A DNA stretch of 64,000 nt from Pseudoroseomonas cervicalis. Lineage in GTDB: Bacteria; Pseudomonadota; Alphaproteobacteria; Acetobacterales; Acetobacteraceae. The stretch is from NCBI RefSeq assembly GCF_030818485.1, contig NZ_JAUTAJ010000005.1, positions 238,086 through 302,085 on the forward strand, given 5' to 3'. Shown in pieces: positions 51,601 to 62,173 of this stretch. Position numbers and translations under genes: made by a program. The notes under the pieces were generated by a model that was not told where the DNA came from, did not search any database, and saw only the letters and a program-made list of their open reading frames with translations. Within the stretch, counting starts at the first letter, position 1. Every line of letters begins with the position of its first letter.

Positions 51601-53082
51601 ATGGACGCGTTCCTGGCCGGCATGGCCACGCTGGGCGATCCCTTCATCCTCGGCATGATCCTGGCGGGCACCGTGCTCGGCATCCTGGTGGGGGCGCTGC
51701 CCGGCATCTCGGGCAGCACCACCATCGCGCTGCTGCTGCCGCTGACCATCGGCATCAGCCCGATCGCCGCGCTGGCCTTCATGGGCTCGGTCTATTGCGC
51801 GGCGAATTTCGGCGGCTCGATCACCGCGATCCTGGTCAATGCGCCGGGCGACCCTTCGGCCTCGGCCACGGCGCTCGAGGGCTACCGCATGGCCGAGCGC
51901 GGCGAGGCGGGGCTGGCGCTGGGCATTTCCGCCATCGCCTCGGCGATCGGCGGCATCGTCAGCGTGGTGGCGCTGATCGTGGCGGCGCCCCTGCTGGCGC
52001 GCGCCGCCTACAGCTTCGGCCCGCCCGAGTATTTCGCGCTGGCGATCTTCGGCCTGTCGATGTGCGCGGCGATCGGCGGCGACGGCAAGGTGAAGAACCT
52101 GATCGCCGCGGCGCTCGGCGTGCTGCTGGCCACCGTCGGCATCGACCTGACCAGCGGCGTCGAGCGCTACAGCTTCGGCATCGTCGAGCTGTCGGACGGC
52201 ATCGGCTTCGTGCCCGTGCTGATCGGCCTCTTCGCCCTGGCCGAGATGCTGGAGCAGTCGACGCGCCGGGCCGAGCCCGCCAGGCTGATCGCGATGGATG
52301 CGGCGCGGCTGCCCAACCGCGCGGAGCTGCGCAAATGCTGGCGCGCCATCTGGATCGGCAGCGGCGTCGGCACCTTCATCGGCGTGCTGCCGGCGCTGGG
52401 CGCCACCACCGCGGCGCTGGTCGGCTACAACGAGACGCGCCGCTGGTCGCGCCACAAGCACGAATTCGGCCGCGGCTCGATCGAGGGCGTGGCGGGTCCG
52501 GAGGCCGCCAACAACGCCGCCGTCGGCGGCTCGATGGTGCCGACGCTCGCGCTCGGCATCCCGGGCAGCGCCACCACGGCGATCATGCTGGCCGGGCTGC
52601 TGGTGCAGGGTGTGCGGCCGGGGCCGCATCTGTTTACCGAGCAGCCGGTGCTGCTCTACGCCGTCTTCGCCTCGATGCTGGCGGCGAACCTGCTCTACCT
52701 CGTCATGGGGCTCGGCATGGCGAAGCTGTTCGCGCGCATCAGCCTGATCCCGCCGACGCTGCTCTGGCCGGCGGTCTTCGTGCTATCGGTGATCGGCGCC
52801 TATGGGCCGAACCAGTCGATGGGCGATGTGGTGGTGATGCTGGTGGCCGGCGGCGTCGGTTTCCTGTTCCGCCGGCACGGTTTCTCGCCGGCGCCGCTGA
52901 TCATGGGGCTGGTGCTGGGCAGCATGCTGGAGGAGGCGCTGAAGCAGTCGATGATCATCTTCGACCAGAACCCGGCGGGTTTCCTCGGCCGGCCGATCGC
53001 GATGACGCTGCTGCTGGTGACGCTGGCCGGGCTGGTCGGGCCGCAGCTGCTGCGGCTGTTCCGGGTGGCGCGGACCGCGTGA
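51601..53082 (+). CDS. tctA: Tripartite tricarboxylate transporter large permease TctA
   Basis: A 493-residue polytopic protein with about 11 helices. Signature stretches are [20 protein letters not shown] near the N-terminus, [20 protein letters not shown] with [15 protein letters not shown], and later [20 protein letters not shown]. It begins 14 bases after tctB with GGGGGAAG before the ATG. It is driven by an ion gradient and uses TctC as receptor. Confidence 0.93.
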   Translation: MDAFLAGMATLGDPFILGMILAGTVLGILVGALPGISGSTTIALLLPLTIGISPIAALAFMGSVYCAANFGGSITAILVNAPGDPSASATALEGYRMAERGEAGLALGISAIASAIGGIVSVVALIVAAPLLARAAYSFGPPEYFALAIFGLSMCAAIGGDGKVKNLIAAALGVLLATVGIDLTSGVERYSFGIVELSDGIGFVPVLIGLFALAEMLEQSTRRAEPARLIAMDAARLPNRAELRKCWRAIWIGSGVGTFIGVLPALGATTAALVGYNETRRWSRHKHEFGRGSIEGVAGPEAANNAAVGGSMVPTLALGIPGSATTAIMLAGLLVQGVRPGPHLFTEQPVLLYAVFASMLAANLLYLVMGLGMAKLFARISLIPPTLLWPAVFVLSVIGAYGPNQSMGDVVVMLVAGGVGFLFRRHGFSPAPLIMGLVLGSMLEEALKQSMIIFDQNPAGFLGRPIAMTLLLVTLAGLVGPQLLRLFRVARTA

Positions 53083-53087
53083 AGAGC

Positions 53088-53113
53088 AGGGGAGGGGCCT
53101 CGGCCCTTCCCCT
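53088..53113 (+). terminator. Terminator hairpin after tctA
   Basis: Arms AGGGGAGGGGCC and GGCCCTTCCCCT pair over 12 positions with one G-T pair and loop TC. It fills the gap between convergent tctA and the hydrolase gene ending at 53115, so it may serve both strands. Confidence 0.6.
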
Positions 53114-54039
53114 CTCAGGCCGCGAGCCGGCCGCTTTCCAGAAACCCCAGCGCGGCGTTCACCGTGCCGGGATGCGCCGCCAGCGGCGTGTGCAGGGCGC
53201 GCATCAGGGCAAAGCCATCCTCGCAATCCGGCATGCGCGTCTCGGCCACCGTGACGATGCCGTCATTGTCGCCGCCCAGCAGCGGGTTGAAGCCGCGCCC
53301 GCCAGTGCCGCCCGCCACCACGGCGACGCCGCGGCAGCGCGGCACCGGCACGGAAGCGGCGCCCACCGTCGTCACCGCATGGCCGGCATGGCCGGCGACC
53401 AGCCGGGAAGTCGCGAAGCGCGCCATCAGCTTGGCCATGGCCGCGCCCCGCGCCGGGGAGCCGATCAGCAGCAGCCGCCCGGCCTGCCAGCCCTGCTCCG
53501 GCGCCTGCGCCATGGCGGCCCGCGCCACCAACCCGCCCAGGCTGTGGCCGACGAAATCGACGCAGGCGGCGCCATCCTCGGCCAGGGCGCGCGCCGCGCA
53601 GGCGGCGGCGGCGGCGTGGTAGGCGAGCGGCTTGCGCAGGCTGGCATAACCCAGATTGGTCACCGCCCAGCCGGATTCCGCCAGCACGCCGGCGAGGCGC
53701 GCCACACCCCCCGGATGGTGGCCGAGCCCGTGCAGCAGCACCACGGCGCGGCGCCGCCCGGCGGGGCGGGCCAGACGGGCGGCGTGGTCGATGCATTCCT
53801 CGGGCGTGCCGGTGGCGGCGATGCGACCGAAGGGGTCCAGCGCACGGGCCTGGCCGGTCGCGCAATGCGCCTGCACCAGCCAGCCCGAGCGCGACCAGAG
53901 ATCGGTCCAGGGCCGGAAGGCGCGGGTCGAGCGCTTCACGACATAGCTGGACAGGGCGGCGCTGGACAAGGCGGCGGGCACTCCGGGTGGCGGCGGGGGA
54001 TCCACCCATTCTGGGGAGGGCAGGGCCGGATTTCCAGCC

Positions 54040-55095
<1,056 letters not shown>

Positions 55096-55171
55096 CGTGG
55101 CTCCCTCCGCAGTGGTGGGCGCAGCGAAATCCCGGCTGACAGCAGCGTCAATCTTGATCAACATCATCAAT

Positions 55172-56329
55172 ATGACCAAGGTCCAGGAAAGCTGGCTGGA
55201 GGCGGCGGAGGCGGTGGCGCGGCTCGGCGTGTCGCGCGCCACGCTCTATGCCTATGTCAGCCGCGGGCGGGTGCGGGCGGTGCCGGCGCCGGGCGATCCG
55301 CGCCGCAGCCTCTATGCGGCGGAGGATGTGGCGGCGCTGCTGGAGCGGCGGGCCAGGGGGCGGGCGCGGCGGGCGGTCGCCGCCTCCACCACGGATTGGG
55401 GGGAGCCGATCCTGCGCTCCGGCCTGACGCGCATCGCCGAGGGGCGGCTGCAGTATCGCGGCCAGGATGCGGTGGCGCTGGCCGAGAGGGCGACGCTGGA
55501 GGAGGTGGCCGCGCTGCTCTGGGGCATGGCGGTGCCGCGCTGGCCGGCGCCGGCCGCCGCGCCCCGGCCGGATCCGGCGCTGCCGCCGATCGAGCGCTGC
55601 CTGCGCGCCGTGGCGGCGCGGGCGGCGCGCAGCGACTGGGCCCTGCCGCAGGGGAAGCTGGCGGGGGAGGCGGCAGCGCTGCTCGGGCTGGTGGTGCGGG
55701 CGGCGGGCGGCCGGGCCGGGCGCGGCGGGGCGCTGCACCAGCGGCTGGCGGCGGGCTGGGGGCTGGGGCCGGACGCGGCGGAGGCTGTGCGGCGGGCGCT
55801 GGTGCTGTGCGCCGATCACGAGCTGAATGCCTCGGCCTATGCCGCGCGGGTGGTGGCGTCGACGGGGGCGTCGCTGGCGGCGGCGGTGCTGGCGGGGCTT
55901 TCGGCGCTGAGCGGGCCGCTGCATGGCGGGATGACGCCGCGGGTGGTGGCGCTGGCGGCCGAGGTCGGGCGGCGCGACCCGGCGCCGGTGCTGGCGGCGC
56001 GGCTGGCGCGGGGCGAGGCGCTGCCGGGTTTCGGCCACCGGCTGTACCCGCAGGGCGATCCGCGCGCCGCGGCGCTGCTGGGGCGGGCGCCGCCGCGCTG
56101 GCGCCGGCTGGTGGTGGCGGGCGAGGCGCTGAGCGGCCAGCCGGCGACCGTGGATGTGGCGCTGGCGATGCTGGAGGACACGTTGCCCCTGCCGCGCGGC
56201 GGCGGATTGGCCTTGTTTGCCGTGGGCCGCAGCGTCGGCTGGATCGCGCATGCGCTGGAGCAGCGCGCCGAGGGCCGCCTGATCCGCCCCCGCGCCGAGT
56301 ATGTCGGACCGCTGCCGCCCGCCCACTGA
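55172..56329 (+). CDS. Citrate synthase family protein with N-terminal helix-turn-helix
   Basis: A 385-residue fusion. Residues about 6-60 form an excisionase/MerR-like helix-turn-helix ([20 protein letters not shown], ending at [13 protein letters not shown]). The rest is a citrate synthase domain with all three catalytic positions recognisable: His in [19 protein letters not shown], His in [15 protein letters not shown] and Asp in [10 protein letters not shown]. It may condense acetyl- or propionyl-CoA with an oxoacid, or act as a metabolite-sensing regulator; both are inferences. Start at ATG 55172 ([13 protein letters not shown]), which lies within an iteron-like sequence; an upstream in-frame Met has no family support. 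Confidence 0.82.
   Translation: MTKVQESWLEAAEAVARLGVSRATLYAYVSRGRVRAVPAPGDPRRSLYAAEDVAALLERRARGRARRAVAASTTDWGEPILRSGLTRIAEGRLQYRGQDAVALAERATLEEVAALLWGMAVPRWPAPAAAPRPDPALPPIERCLRAVAARAARSDWALPQGKLAGEAAALLGLVVRAAGGRAGRGGALHQRLAAGWGLGPDAAEAVRRALVLCADHELNASAYAARVVASTGASLAAAVLAGLSALSGPLHGGMTPRVVALAAEVGRRDPAPVLAARLARGEALPGFGHRLYPQGDPRAAALLGRAPPRWRRLVVAGEALSGQPATVDVALAMLEDTLPLPRGGGLALFAVGRSVGWIAHALEQRAEGRLIRPRAEYVGPLPPAH
55173..55186 (+). repeat. Iteron-like copy overlapping a start codon
   Basis: TGACCAAGGTCCAG matches the iteron form TGACCAAGGTCCAA at 13 of 14 bases. It overlaps the start codon of the HTH-citrate synthase gene, 43 kb from the origin. The palindrome TTGATCAA lies just upstream (55153-55160). 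Confidence 0.45.
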
Positions 56330-56346
56330 CAGAAAAAAGAAGGGGT

Positions 56347-56368
56347 CCAGGGGAATTCATTCCCCTGG
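56347..56368 (+). terminator. Intergenic hairpin element, copy 2, acting as terminator
   Basis: Arms CCAGGGGAAT and ATTCCCCTGG pair perfectly around TC. It is preceded by CTGACAGAAAAAAGAAGGGG and followed by CCTTGTCTTTCTTTTGTTTT, so A-rich and T-rich flanks allow termination in both directions. The overall plan is shared with the element at 24475-24500. Confidence 0.75.
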
Positions 56369-56422
56369 CCTTGTCTTTCTTTTGTTTTCGTCCTGCATTG
56401 CGGTTTCGTTCGGAGGAAGACG

Positions 56423-57619
56423 ATGCCCCAGGACCTGCTGCTGAAGAACATCCGCCCGATGGGCGGCGCTGCCACCGACATGCTGCTGCGCGATGGCCGC
56501 ATCGCGCGCATCGCGCCCGACCAGTCGGTGCCCGGCGCAAAGGTGGAGGATGGCGCCGGCGCGCTGGCGATCCCGGGGCTGGTGGAAGCGCATACGCATC
56601 TGGACAAGACGCTGTGGGGCATGGGCTGGATCCCGAACAGCGCCGGCCCGCGGCTGATCGACAAGATCGACAATGAGCGGCGGGTGAAGAAGGAGCTGGG
56701 CCTGGATGCCGAGCGGCAATCGGCGCGGCAGCTGGTGCAATCGCTGCGGCATGGCACGACGCATATCCGCACGCATGTCGATATCGACACGGAGGGCGGG
56801 CTGGACGCGGTGGAAGGCCTGCTGCGCATGCGCGAACGCTATGCCGAGGTGATGGATGTCGAGCTGGTGGCCTTCCCGCAATCCGGCCTGCTGGTGCGGC
56901 CCGGCACGCTGGAGCTGGTGGATGAGGCGCTGCGGCTGGGCTGCGAGGTTGTGGGCGGGCTCGATCCCTGCGGCATCGACCGCGATCCGGCGGGGCATCT
57001 GGATGCGGTGTTCGCGCTGTCGCAGAAGCATGGCAAGCCGCTGGACATCCATCTGCATGAGCCCGGGCTGCTCGGCGCCTTCAGCATGGAGCTGATCTTC
57101 GAGCGGACACGCGCGCTCGGCCTGCAGGGGCAGGTGGTGATCAGCCATGCCTTCTGCCTGGGCGATGCGGATGCGGCGATGGTGAATGGGCTGCTGGACG
57201 AGATCGCGGCGCTGGATATCGGCATCATGACCACGGGCAGCGCCAGCCGCCCGGTGCCGGCGGTGGCGCAGCTGGCGGCGCGCGGTATCCGCACCTGTTC
57301 CGGCAATGACGGGATCCGCGATTCCTGGGGCCCCTATGGCAATGGCGACATGCTGGAGCGGGCGATGATGGTTGGCCTGCGCAACAATTTCCGGCGCGAC
57401 GAGGAGGTGGCGATGGCGCTCGCCGTCTGCACCCAGGGCGGTGCCGAGATCATGCGGCTGCAGGATTACGGCCTGGCGGAAGGCTGCCGCGCCGATCTGG
57501 TGCTGGTGCAAGCAGAGACGGTGGCCGAGGCGGTGGTGGTGCACCCGCCGCGCGCGCTGGTGGTCAAGCGCGGAAGCGTGGTGGCGCGGGACGGCGTGGC
57601 GCTGGTCGAGGCGCCCTGA
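56423..57619 (+). CDS. Amidohydrolase, cytosine deaminase (CodA)-like
   Basis: A 398-residue metal-dependent hydrolase. Metal-binding HTHLDK follows PGLVEAHTHLDKTLWGMG near residue 57, then DIHLHEPG, VVISHAFCLG and a late Asp in TCSGNDGIRDSWGPYGNGDM. This order matches cytosine deaminase/N-isopropylammelide-type amidohydrolases. It probably deaminates or opens a heterocycle; the exact substrate is unknown. Start follows GGAGGAAGACG. A terminator-like hairpin separates it from the citrate synthase gene, so it is probably an independent unit. Confidence 0.87.
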   Translation: MPQDLLLKNIRPMGGAATDMLLRDGRIARIAPDQSVPGAKVEDGAGALAIPGLVEAHTHLDKTLWGMGWIPNSAGPRLIDKIDNERRVKKELGLDAERQSARQLVQSLRHGTTHIRTHVDIDTEGGLDAVEGLLRMRERYAEVMDVELVAFPQSGLLVRPGTLELVDEALRLGCEVVGGLDPCGIDRDPAGHLDAVFALSQKHGKPLDIHLHEPGLLGAFSMELIFERTRALGLQGQVVISHAFCLGDADAAMVNGLLDEIAALDIGIMTTGSASRPVPAVAQLAARGIRTCSGNDGIRDSWGPYGNGDMLERAMMVGLRNNFRRDEEVAMALAVCTQGGAEIMRLQDYGLAEGCRADLVLVQAETVAEAVVVHPPRALVVKRGSVVARDGVALVEAP

Positions 57620-57655
57620 GCGTGGGGCGGGCGCGGGGAGTTTCCCGCGTCCGGC

Positions 57656-58516
57656 TCAATAGACGAGGAATCCCTTGATCGCGTCGAACATCGCCTGCGG
57701 CTCGTCGGCGCGGATGGAATGGCTGCTGCGCTCGAAGATGCGCAGATCGGAGCCGGGGATCAGGCGGTGGATCTCCTCGGAGAATTCGGGGGCGCAGATC
57801 CAGTCATGCCGCCCGGCCAGGATCAGCGTCTTTGCCGTGATGCGCGGCAGTTCCGGGCGCAGGTCGAAGCTGCGCAGGAAGCCGCCGGAGCGGAAGGCCT
57901 GCATCAGCGCCGCGGGCTCGTGCAAAGTGCGCAGCCGGGCATCGCGCCCGGCCTCCGGATTGTGGGTGACTGAGTAGAGCGGGCCCATCACCTCGTAATA
58001 GTGGCGCACGGCATCCAGGCTGGTCAGCTCGCCATTCCAGAGCTGGTCGGCGACGCGGATCTGCTCGGGCGTGCCGCGCTCGGCGACGATGGCGCGGGCG
58101 CGGGCGTTGAAGCCGGCATGGGCGGCGGTGACCACCAGCACCAGGTGGGAGACGCTGTCCGGGTAGCGCGCCGCATGCGCCATGGCGACCATGCCGCCAT
58201 AGGAGGTGCCGATGGAGACGATGCGTCCCAGGCCGAGATGCTGGCGCAGCGCCTCCAGATCCTCGACATTCTCGTCCAGCGTGTAGGTCGCGGGATCGCC
58301 CTTGGCGGAGCGGCCCTGGCCACGATGGTCGATATAGACCAGCTGCATGCGCTCGGCGAGCGGGGAGAAGCCGGGCTTGAAGCCGCTATGGTCGCCGCCC
58401 GGGCCGCCATGCAGCACGAAGGCCACCGGCCGCTCGCGCATGGTCGGGCCATCGGGGACGAGGCCCATGCCCTCGACGTCGAAATAGATCTCGGTGTCGC
58501 GGATGCGTGCGCGCAT
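57656..58516 (-). CDS. Alpha/beta-hydrolase, proline iminopeptidase-like
   Basis: A 286-residue S33-type hydrolase. Oxyanion motif HGGPGGDHSGF near residue 36, nucleophile elbow GTSYGGMVAMAHAARYPDSV with Ser near 104, acid in LAGRHDWICAP and His in SSHSIRADEP. The HGGPGG motif is characteristic of proline iminopeptidases and related amidases, yet many such proteins act on other amides or esters. Start at ATG 58516 (MRARIRDTEIYFDVEGMG). It is convergent with the amidohydrolase gene, 36 bases away. Confidence 0.85.
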   Translation of the reverse strand: MRARIRDTEIYFDVEGMGLVPDGPTMRERPVAFVLHGGPGGDHSGFKPGFSPLAERMQLVYIDHRGQGRSAKGDPATYTLDENVEDLEALRQHLGLGRIVSIGTSYGGMVAMAHAARYPDSVSHLVLVVTAAHAGFNARARAIVAERGTPEQIRVADQLWNGELTSLDAVRHYYEVMGPLYSVTHNPEAGRDARLRTLHEPAALMQAFRSGGFLRSFDLRPELPRITAKTLILAGRHDWICAPEFSEEIHRLIPGSDLRIFERSSHSIRADEPQAMFDAIKGFLVY

Positions 58517-58640
58517 GCTGTCCCCTCCCGGCTGCGGATGGCAGTGTGGCATGCGCGGGGCGCGGGGGTAAGCCGGGCGCGCTTCGGTGGCCCGGCCCGG
58601 CGCGGCGTGGTAGAGCGGCGGCCCGCCGCGCTTCCCCCCG

Positions 58641-59777
58641 ATGCTTCAGCCAGGCAGCCCCATGACCCGCGATGCCGAGTTCGAGATTTTTCTGTCTGCC
58701 TTGCCGGGGCTTGAGCCCGTGCTGTGCGAGGAGGTGCGCGGCAAGGGCTTCAAGCGGCCGAGGATCGTGCCGGGCGGCGTGGTGACACGCGGTGGCTGGC
58801 CCGAGGTGTGGCGGGCCAATCTGTGGATCCGCGGCGCCGGGCGGGTGCTGGCGCGGATCGACAGTTTCCGCGCCGTGCACATGGCGCAGCTGGATGAGCG
58901 GGCGCGGCGGGTGCCCTGGGATGCCGTGCTGCGGCGCGACGTGCCGGTGCGGGTGGAGGCGTCCTGCGCCGGATCGCGGCTCTATCACAGCGGCGCCGTG
59001 GCGCAGCGCGTCGAGACGGCGATCCGCGAGACGCTGGGCGCGCCCATCGCCGAGGAGGCGGAGATCACGGTGATGGTGCGGGTGGAGCAGGATCTCTGCA
59101 CCATCAGCGTCGACAGCTCGGGCGAGGCGCTGCACAAGCGCGGCTACAAGCCGGCGGTGAATGCGGCGCCGCTGCGCGAGACCATGGCGGCGCTGTTCCT
59201 GCGGCAATGCGGCTTCGACGGGCAGGAGCCGGTGCTGGACCCGATGTGCGGCTCCGGCACCTTCGTCATCGAAGCGGCGGAGATCGCGGCGCGGCTGAAT
59301 CCCGGCCGGCAGCGCGGCTTCGCCTTCGAGAAGCTGGCGAGCTTCGATGCGGAAGCCTGGGCGCGCATGCGCGCCGTGCGCAGCGAGCGTGTGCCAACCG
59401 CGCGCTTCCATGGCAGCGACCGCGATGCGGGGGCCGTGGCGATGAGCCGTGCCAATGCCGAGCGCGCCGGCGTCGCCGCCTATACCGAATTCCGCCAGGC
59501 GACGATCAGCGAGATCGCACCGCCCGGCGGGAGGCCGGGGCTGGTCATCGTCAACCCGCCCTATGGCACGCGCCTCGGCGACAAGGGGGCGCTGCTGCCG
59601 CTGTATCGCGCGCTGGGGCAGGTGCTGCTGGCGCGCTTTGGCGGCTGGCGCGTCGGCCTCGTCACCAGCGAGGCGCATCTGGCGCGGGCCACCGGCCTGC
59701 CCTTCCTGCCGCCCGGCCCGCCGGTGCCGCATGGCGGGCTCAGGGTGACGCTGTACCGCACCGATCCGCTGGGCTGA
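58641..59777 (+). CDS. THUMP-domain class I SAM-dependent RNA methyltransferase (RlmL/RlmK-like N-terminal part)
   Basis: A 378-residue enzyme predicted to methylate guanine N2 in 23S rRNA or tRNA. N-terminal ferredoxin-like and THUMP regions (FLSALPGLEPVLCEEVRGKG; HKRGYKPAVNAAPLRETMAA) are followed by the methyltransferase fold, with VLDPMCGSGTFVIEAAEIAA as SAM site and NPPYGTRLG as the catalytic NPPY motif. It is about half the length of E. coli RlmKL, as usual for the single-domain homologues. Start may be 58641 or ATG 58662 (MTRDAEFEIFLSAL); neither has a clear ribosome binding site. Confidence 0.88.
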   Translation: MLQPGSPMTRDAEFEIFLSALPGLEPVLCEEVRGKGFKRPRIVPGGVVTRGGWPEVWRANLWIRGAGRVLARIDSFRAVHMAQLDERARRVPWDAVLRRDVPVRVEASCAGSRLYHSGAVAQRVETAIRETLGAPIAEEAEITVMVRVEQDLCTISVDSSGEALHKRGYKPAVNAAPLRETMAALFLRQCGFDGQEPVLDPMCGSGTFVIEAAEIAARLNPGRQRGFAFEKLASFDAEAWARMRAVRSERVPTARFHGSDRDAGAVAMSRANAERAGVAAYTEFRQATISEIAPPGGRPGLVIVNPPYGTRLGDKGALLPLYRALGQVLLARFGGWRVGLVTSEAHLARATGLPFLPPGPPVPHGGLRVTLYRTDPLG

Positions 59778-59784
59778 GGCTGGC

Positions 59785-60567
59785 TCAGCCCTCCAGCAGC
59801 GGGGGCAGGGGGGTGTCGTCCTTGAGCGCGATGCCGGTCTGGCCGAGGCGCCGCGCCTCGGTCATCAGCCAGGCCAGCTTGGCGGCGGCGGCGGCGTGGC
59901 TGAGGCCGCCGGCGCCATGGATGTTGGAGATGCAGTTGCGCTCCGAATCCCGCCGGCCCGGGCGGGGCGCGTGGGTCAGGTAGACGCCCAGGCTGTCGGC
60001 CACCGACAGGCCGGGGCGCTCGCCCACCAGCATGGCGAGTTGCGTGGCGCCGAGGCCGGCGCCGATCTCGTCGCCCAGCGCCACGCGGGCCTGATGCGCG
60101 ATGACCAGCGGGCCGACGCGCCAGCCCGGCAGGCGGGCCAGCACCGCCCCCAGCAAAGGCGCCGCGTGGCGCTGCAGGGCGGTGGCGGAGAGGCCATCGG
60201 CCAGGACAAAGACCACATCCCATTCGCCGCGCGGCAGGCTGGCCGCATCCTCGGGAAGCAGGCGGCGGCCGAGATCGGGGCGGCGCAGATAGGTGGCGCG
60301 GTCCGGCGCCTGGCTGTGCAGCGAGAGGGTGGGGTGATCGCCCAGCCCGGCCTGCGCCAGGGCGCCGCGCAGGGCGGCCTCGTCCAGCGCGGCGTGCACG
60401 GCGTCGCGCGCCTCGGCATGGGCCCGCTGGAAGTCCAGCACGGCGCGCAGGGAGGGCGCATCGCCGGCGCGGCCCAGGCCGATGCGGGCGGGGGTCGCCG
60501 CGCGCAGCCTGGCCCAGGGGTCGGTCGCCGGGTCGGTCGCCGGGTCGGGGGCGGGGGGCCGGGCCAT
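59785..60567 (-). CDS. eutC: Ethanolamine ammonia-lyase small subunit
   Basis: A 260-residue subunit of the adenosylcobalamin-dependent lyase that splits ethanolamine to acetaldehyde and ammonia. Typical parts are TPARIGLGRAGDAPSLRAVL, DVVFVLADGLSATALQRHAA, VGERPGLSVADSLGVYLTHA and CISNIHGAGGLSHAAAAAKL. The catalytic large subunit EutB and the other eut genes are absent from the window, so its partner must be encoded elsewhere. The N-terminus holds a short DPATDPATDP repeat from tandem CCGGGTCGGTCG-type DNA. It begins six bases after the stop of the beta-lactamase-like gene, suggesting a shared transcript. Confidence 0.9.
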   Translation of the reverse strand: MARPPAPDPATDPATDPWARLRAATPARIGLGRAGDAPSLRAVLDFQRAHAEARDAVHAALDEAALRGALAQAGLGDHPTLSLHSQAPDRATYLRRPDLGRRLLPEDAASLPRGEWDVVFVLADGLSATALQRHAAPLLGAVLARLPGWRVGPLVIAHQARVALGDEIGAGLGATQLAMLVGERPGLSVADSLGVYLTHAPRPGRRDSERNCISNIHGAGGLSHAAAAAKLAWLMTEARRLGQTGIALKDDTPLPPLLEG

Positions 60568-60572
60568 GGCGC

Positions 60573-62109
60573 TCAGCCGGCGCGGTGGAAGCGCAGCATG
60601 CGGCTGCGGTGGCTGGTCAATGCCACCGTATCGCCGGCGAAGGCCAGGCCGAAGCGCAAAGGCCAGGGCCCGTCCGGCAGCTGCGTGACATAGCGGCCGC
60701 TGCCCAGCGGGCGCAATGTCGCCTGTCGCCGCGCCGGGCCGATGCCGCGGCTGAGCGTGTCGCCCTCGATTCGGAAGGCAGCATCCCCGGCGTTGCCGCG
60801 CCATTCGCCCTGGATGCTGTCCAGCCCTGCATCCTGCGCGACGTCGACGCGGTGGAAGCGGCGCGCGACATGGCCGAATTCGCCCTCGATGCCATCCGCT
60901 GTCGCGCGCAGCCGCATCGGCAGATGGGCGGAAAGCGTCACGGCGCTGCCATCGCCCGCCGCATGCAGCGTGTCGCCGGCGCCAAGGAACAGCGCGGTCT
61001 GGCCGGTGATCTCCAGCCAGTGCGGCCCTTCCTGCTCGGCATAGAGACCGGCGGGCAGGGCAGAGGCCAGGGGCGGCAGCGCCGCGCCGAGCAGGGCCGC
61101 CATGGTGGCGAGCGCCATGGCGTGGCTCGCCGCATCCTCGCGGTTGGCGACCAGCACCACGCCGAGGCCGGGCTCCGGCGCCAGCAGCAGATAGGTCTTG
61201 TAGCCGATATGCGAGCCGCCATGGCCGATCAGCGCCACGCCGCCGATCTCGTCATGCGCAAGGCCCAGGCCATAGCCCGTCGCCCGGCCATCGGCGAGAG
61301 GGCGCGGCGCGCCTTGGCGGGCCAGCAGCCCCTCGGCCACCCCCTCATTGCGCAGCATGGCCTGGCCCCAGCGGGCGAGGTCGGCGCCGCTGCCGGTCAG
61401 GCAGCCCGAGGCGGAGAGATGCAGCCCGGCGAAGCCCTGCTGCCAGCCGGCGCCGTCCTGCCAGTAGCCGGGCGCCAGGCCGGGCACCGCCTCGCTCCAC
61501 AGCTCCGGCGCGCGCCAGGCGAGGCCGAGCGGGCGGTTCACGCTGTGCTCGACGAAATCGGCGAAGCGGTGGCCGCGCCGCGCCAGGATGGCCTCGACCA
61601 GGCGGTAGCCGGTGTTGGAGTAGGAGATCTGCGTGCCCGGCGCGAAGTTCAGATCCTCCTGCCGCGCCAGGAAGCCCAGCGCCGCGTCGCTGCCGATCGC
61701 CTCGGTGGCGGTGAGGCCGAGCAAGGACAGCGTCTCGCGCAGATCCGGCAGGCCGCCGGTCATGTCGAGGGCGCGGCCGAGGCTAACCCCGGCGAGGTCG
61801 CCGCGCAGCTCCGGCAGATGCGCGCCCAGCGCGTCGTCCAGCGACGGCCCGTCGCGCAAGGCGAGGGCCGCCAGCACATGCTTGGTGACGGAGGCGTAGC
61901 GCACCACGCTGGCGCCGCTGAAGGCGCGTGGTGCCGGAGAGGCTTTCCAGCCCCGCCGCCACCTCCACCCGGATGCGGCTGGCGTCGAAGACGAGAATGG
62001 CGCCGCCCGGCGCGGCGCCGCCCTCCCGCCAGGGGGCCAGCAGACGCTCCGCCATGTCGCGCGCCGCCACCCAGTCGGGGGTGCGGGTCAGGGTGTCGGT
62101 GGCGGACAT
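60573..62109 (-). pseudogene. Serine beta-lactamase-fold hydrolase (class C/esterase type), frameshifted
   Basis: About 511 residues if repaired. Starts MSATDTLTRTPDWVAARDMA at ATG 62109 and reads to AAGLESLSGTT. The expected continuation FSGASVVRYASVTKHVLAAL, with the nucleophile motif SVTK, lies in another frame; one extra base within 61924-61929 explains the break. Downstream are ISYSNTGYRLVEAILARRGH (the YxN motif) and HGGSHIGYKTYLLLA (HGG in place of KTG), then a C-terminal beta domain. It is more likely a D-aminopeptidase/esterase-type enzyme than an antibiotic-degrading one. As sequenced, no single frame contains both the N-terminus and SVTK. Confidence 0.83.
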
Positions 62110-62173
62110 GGCGCGTCTCCCTGCTATGGCAGGGCGCATCCTGCGCCGCGGGGCGCGGGCGGTCCAGCCCGGC

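Noticed and set aside
60514..60555. Minisatellite with regulatory meaning
   Set aside because: Only about three CCGGGTCGGTCG-like units; they encode DPAT repeats at the EutC N-terminus and are probably neutral.
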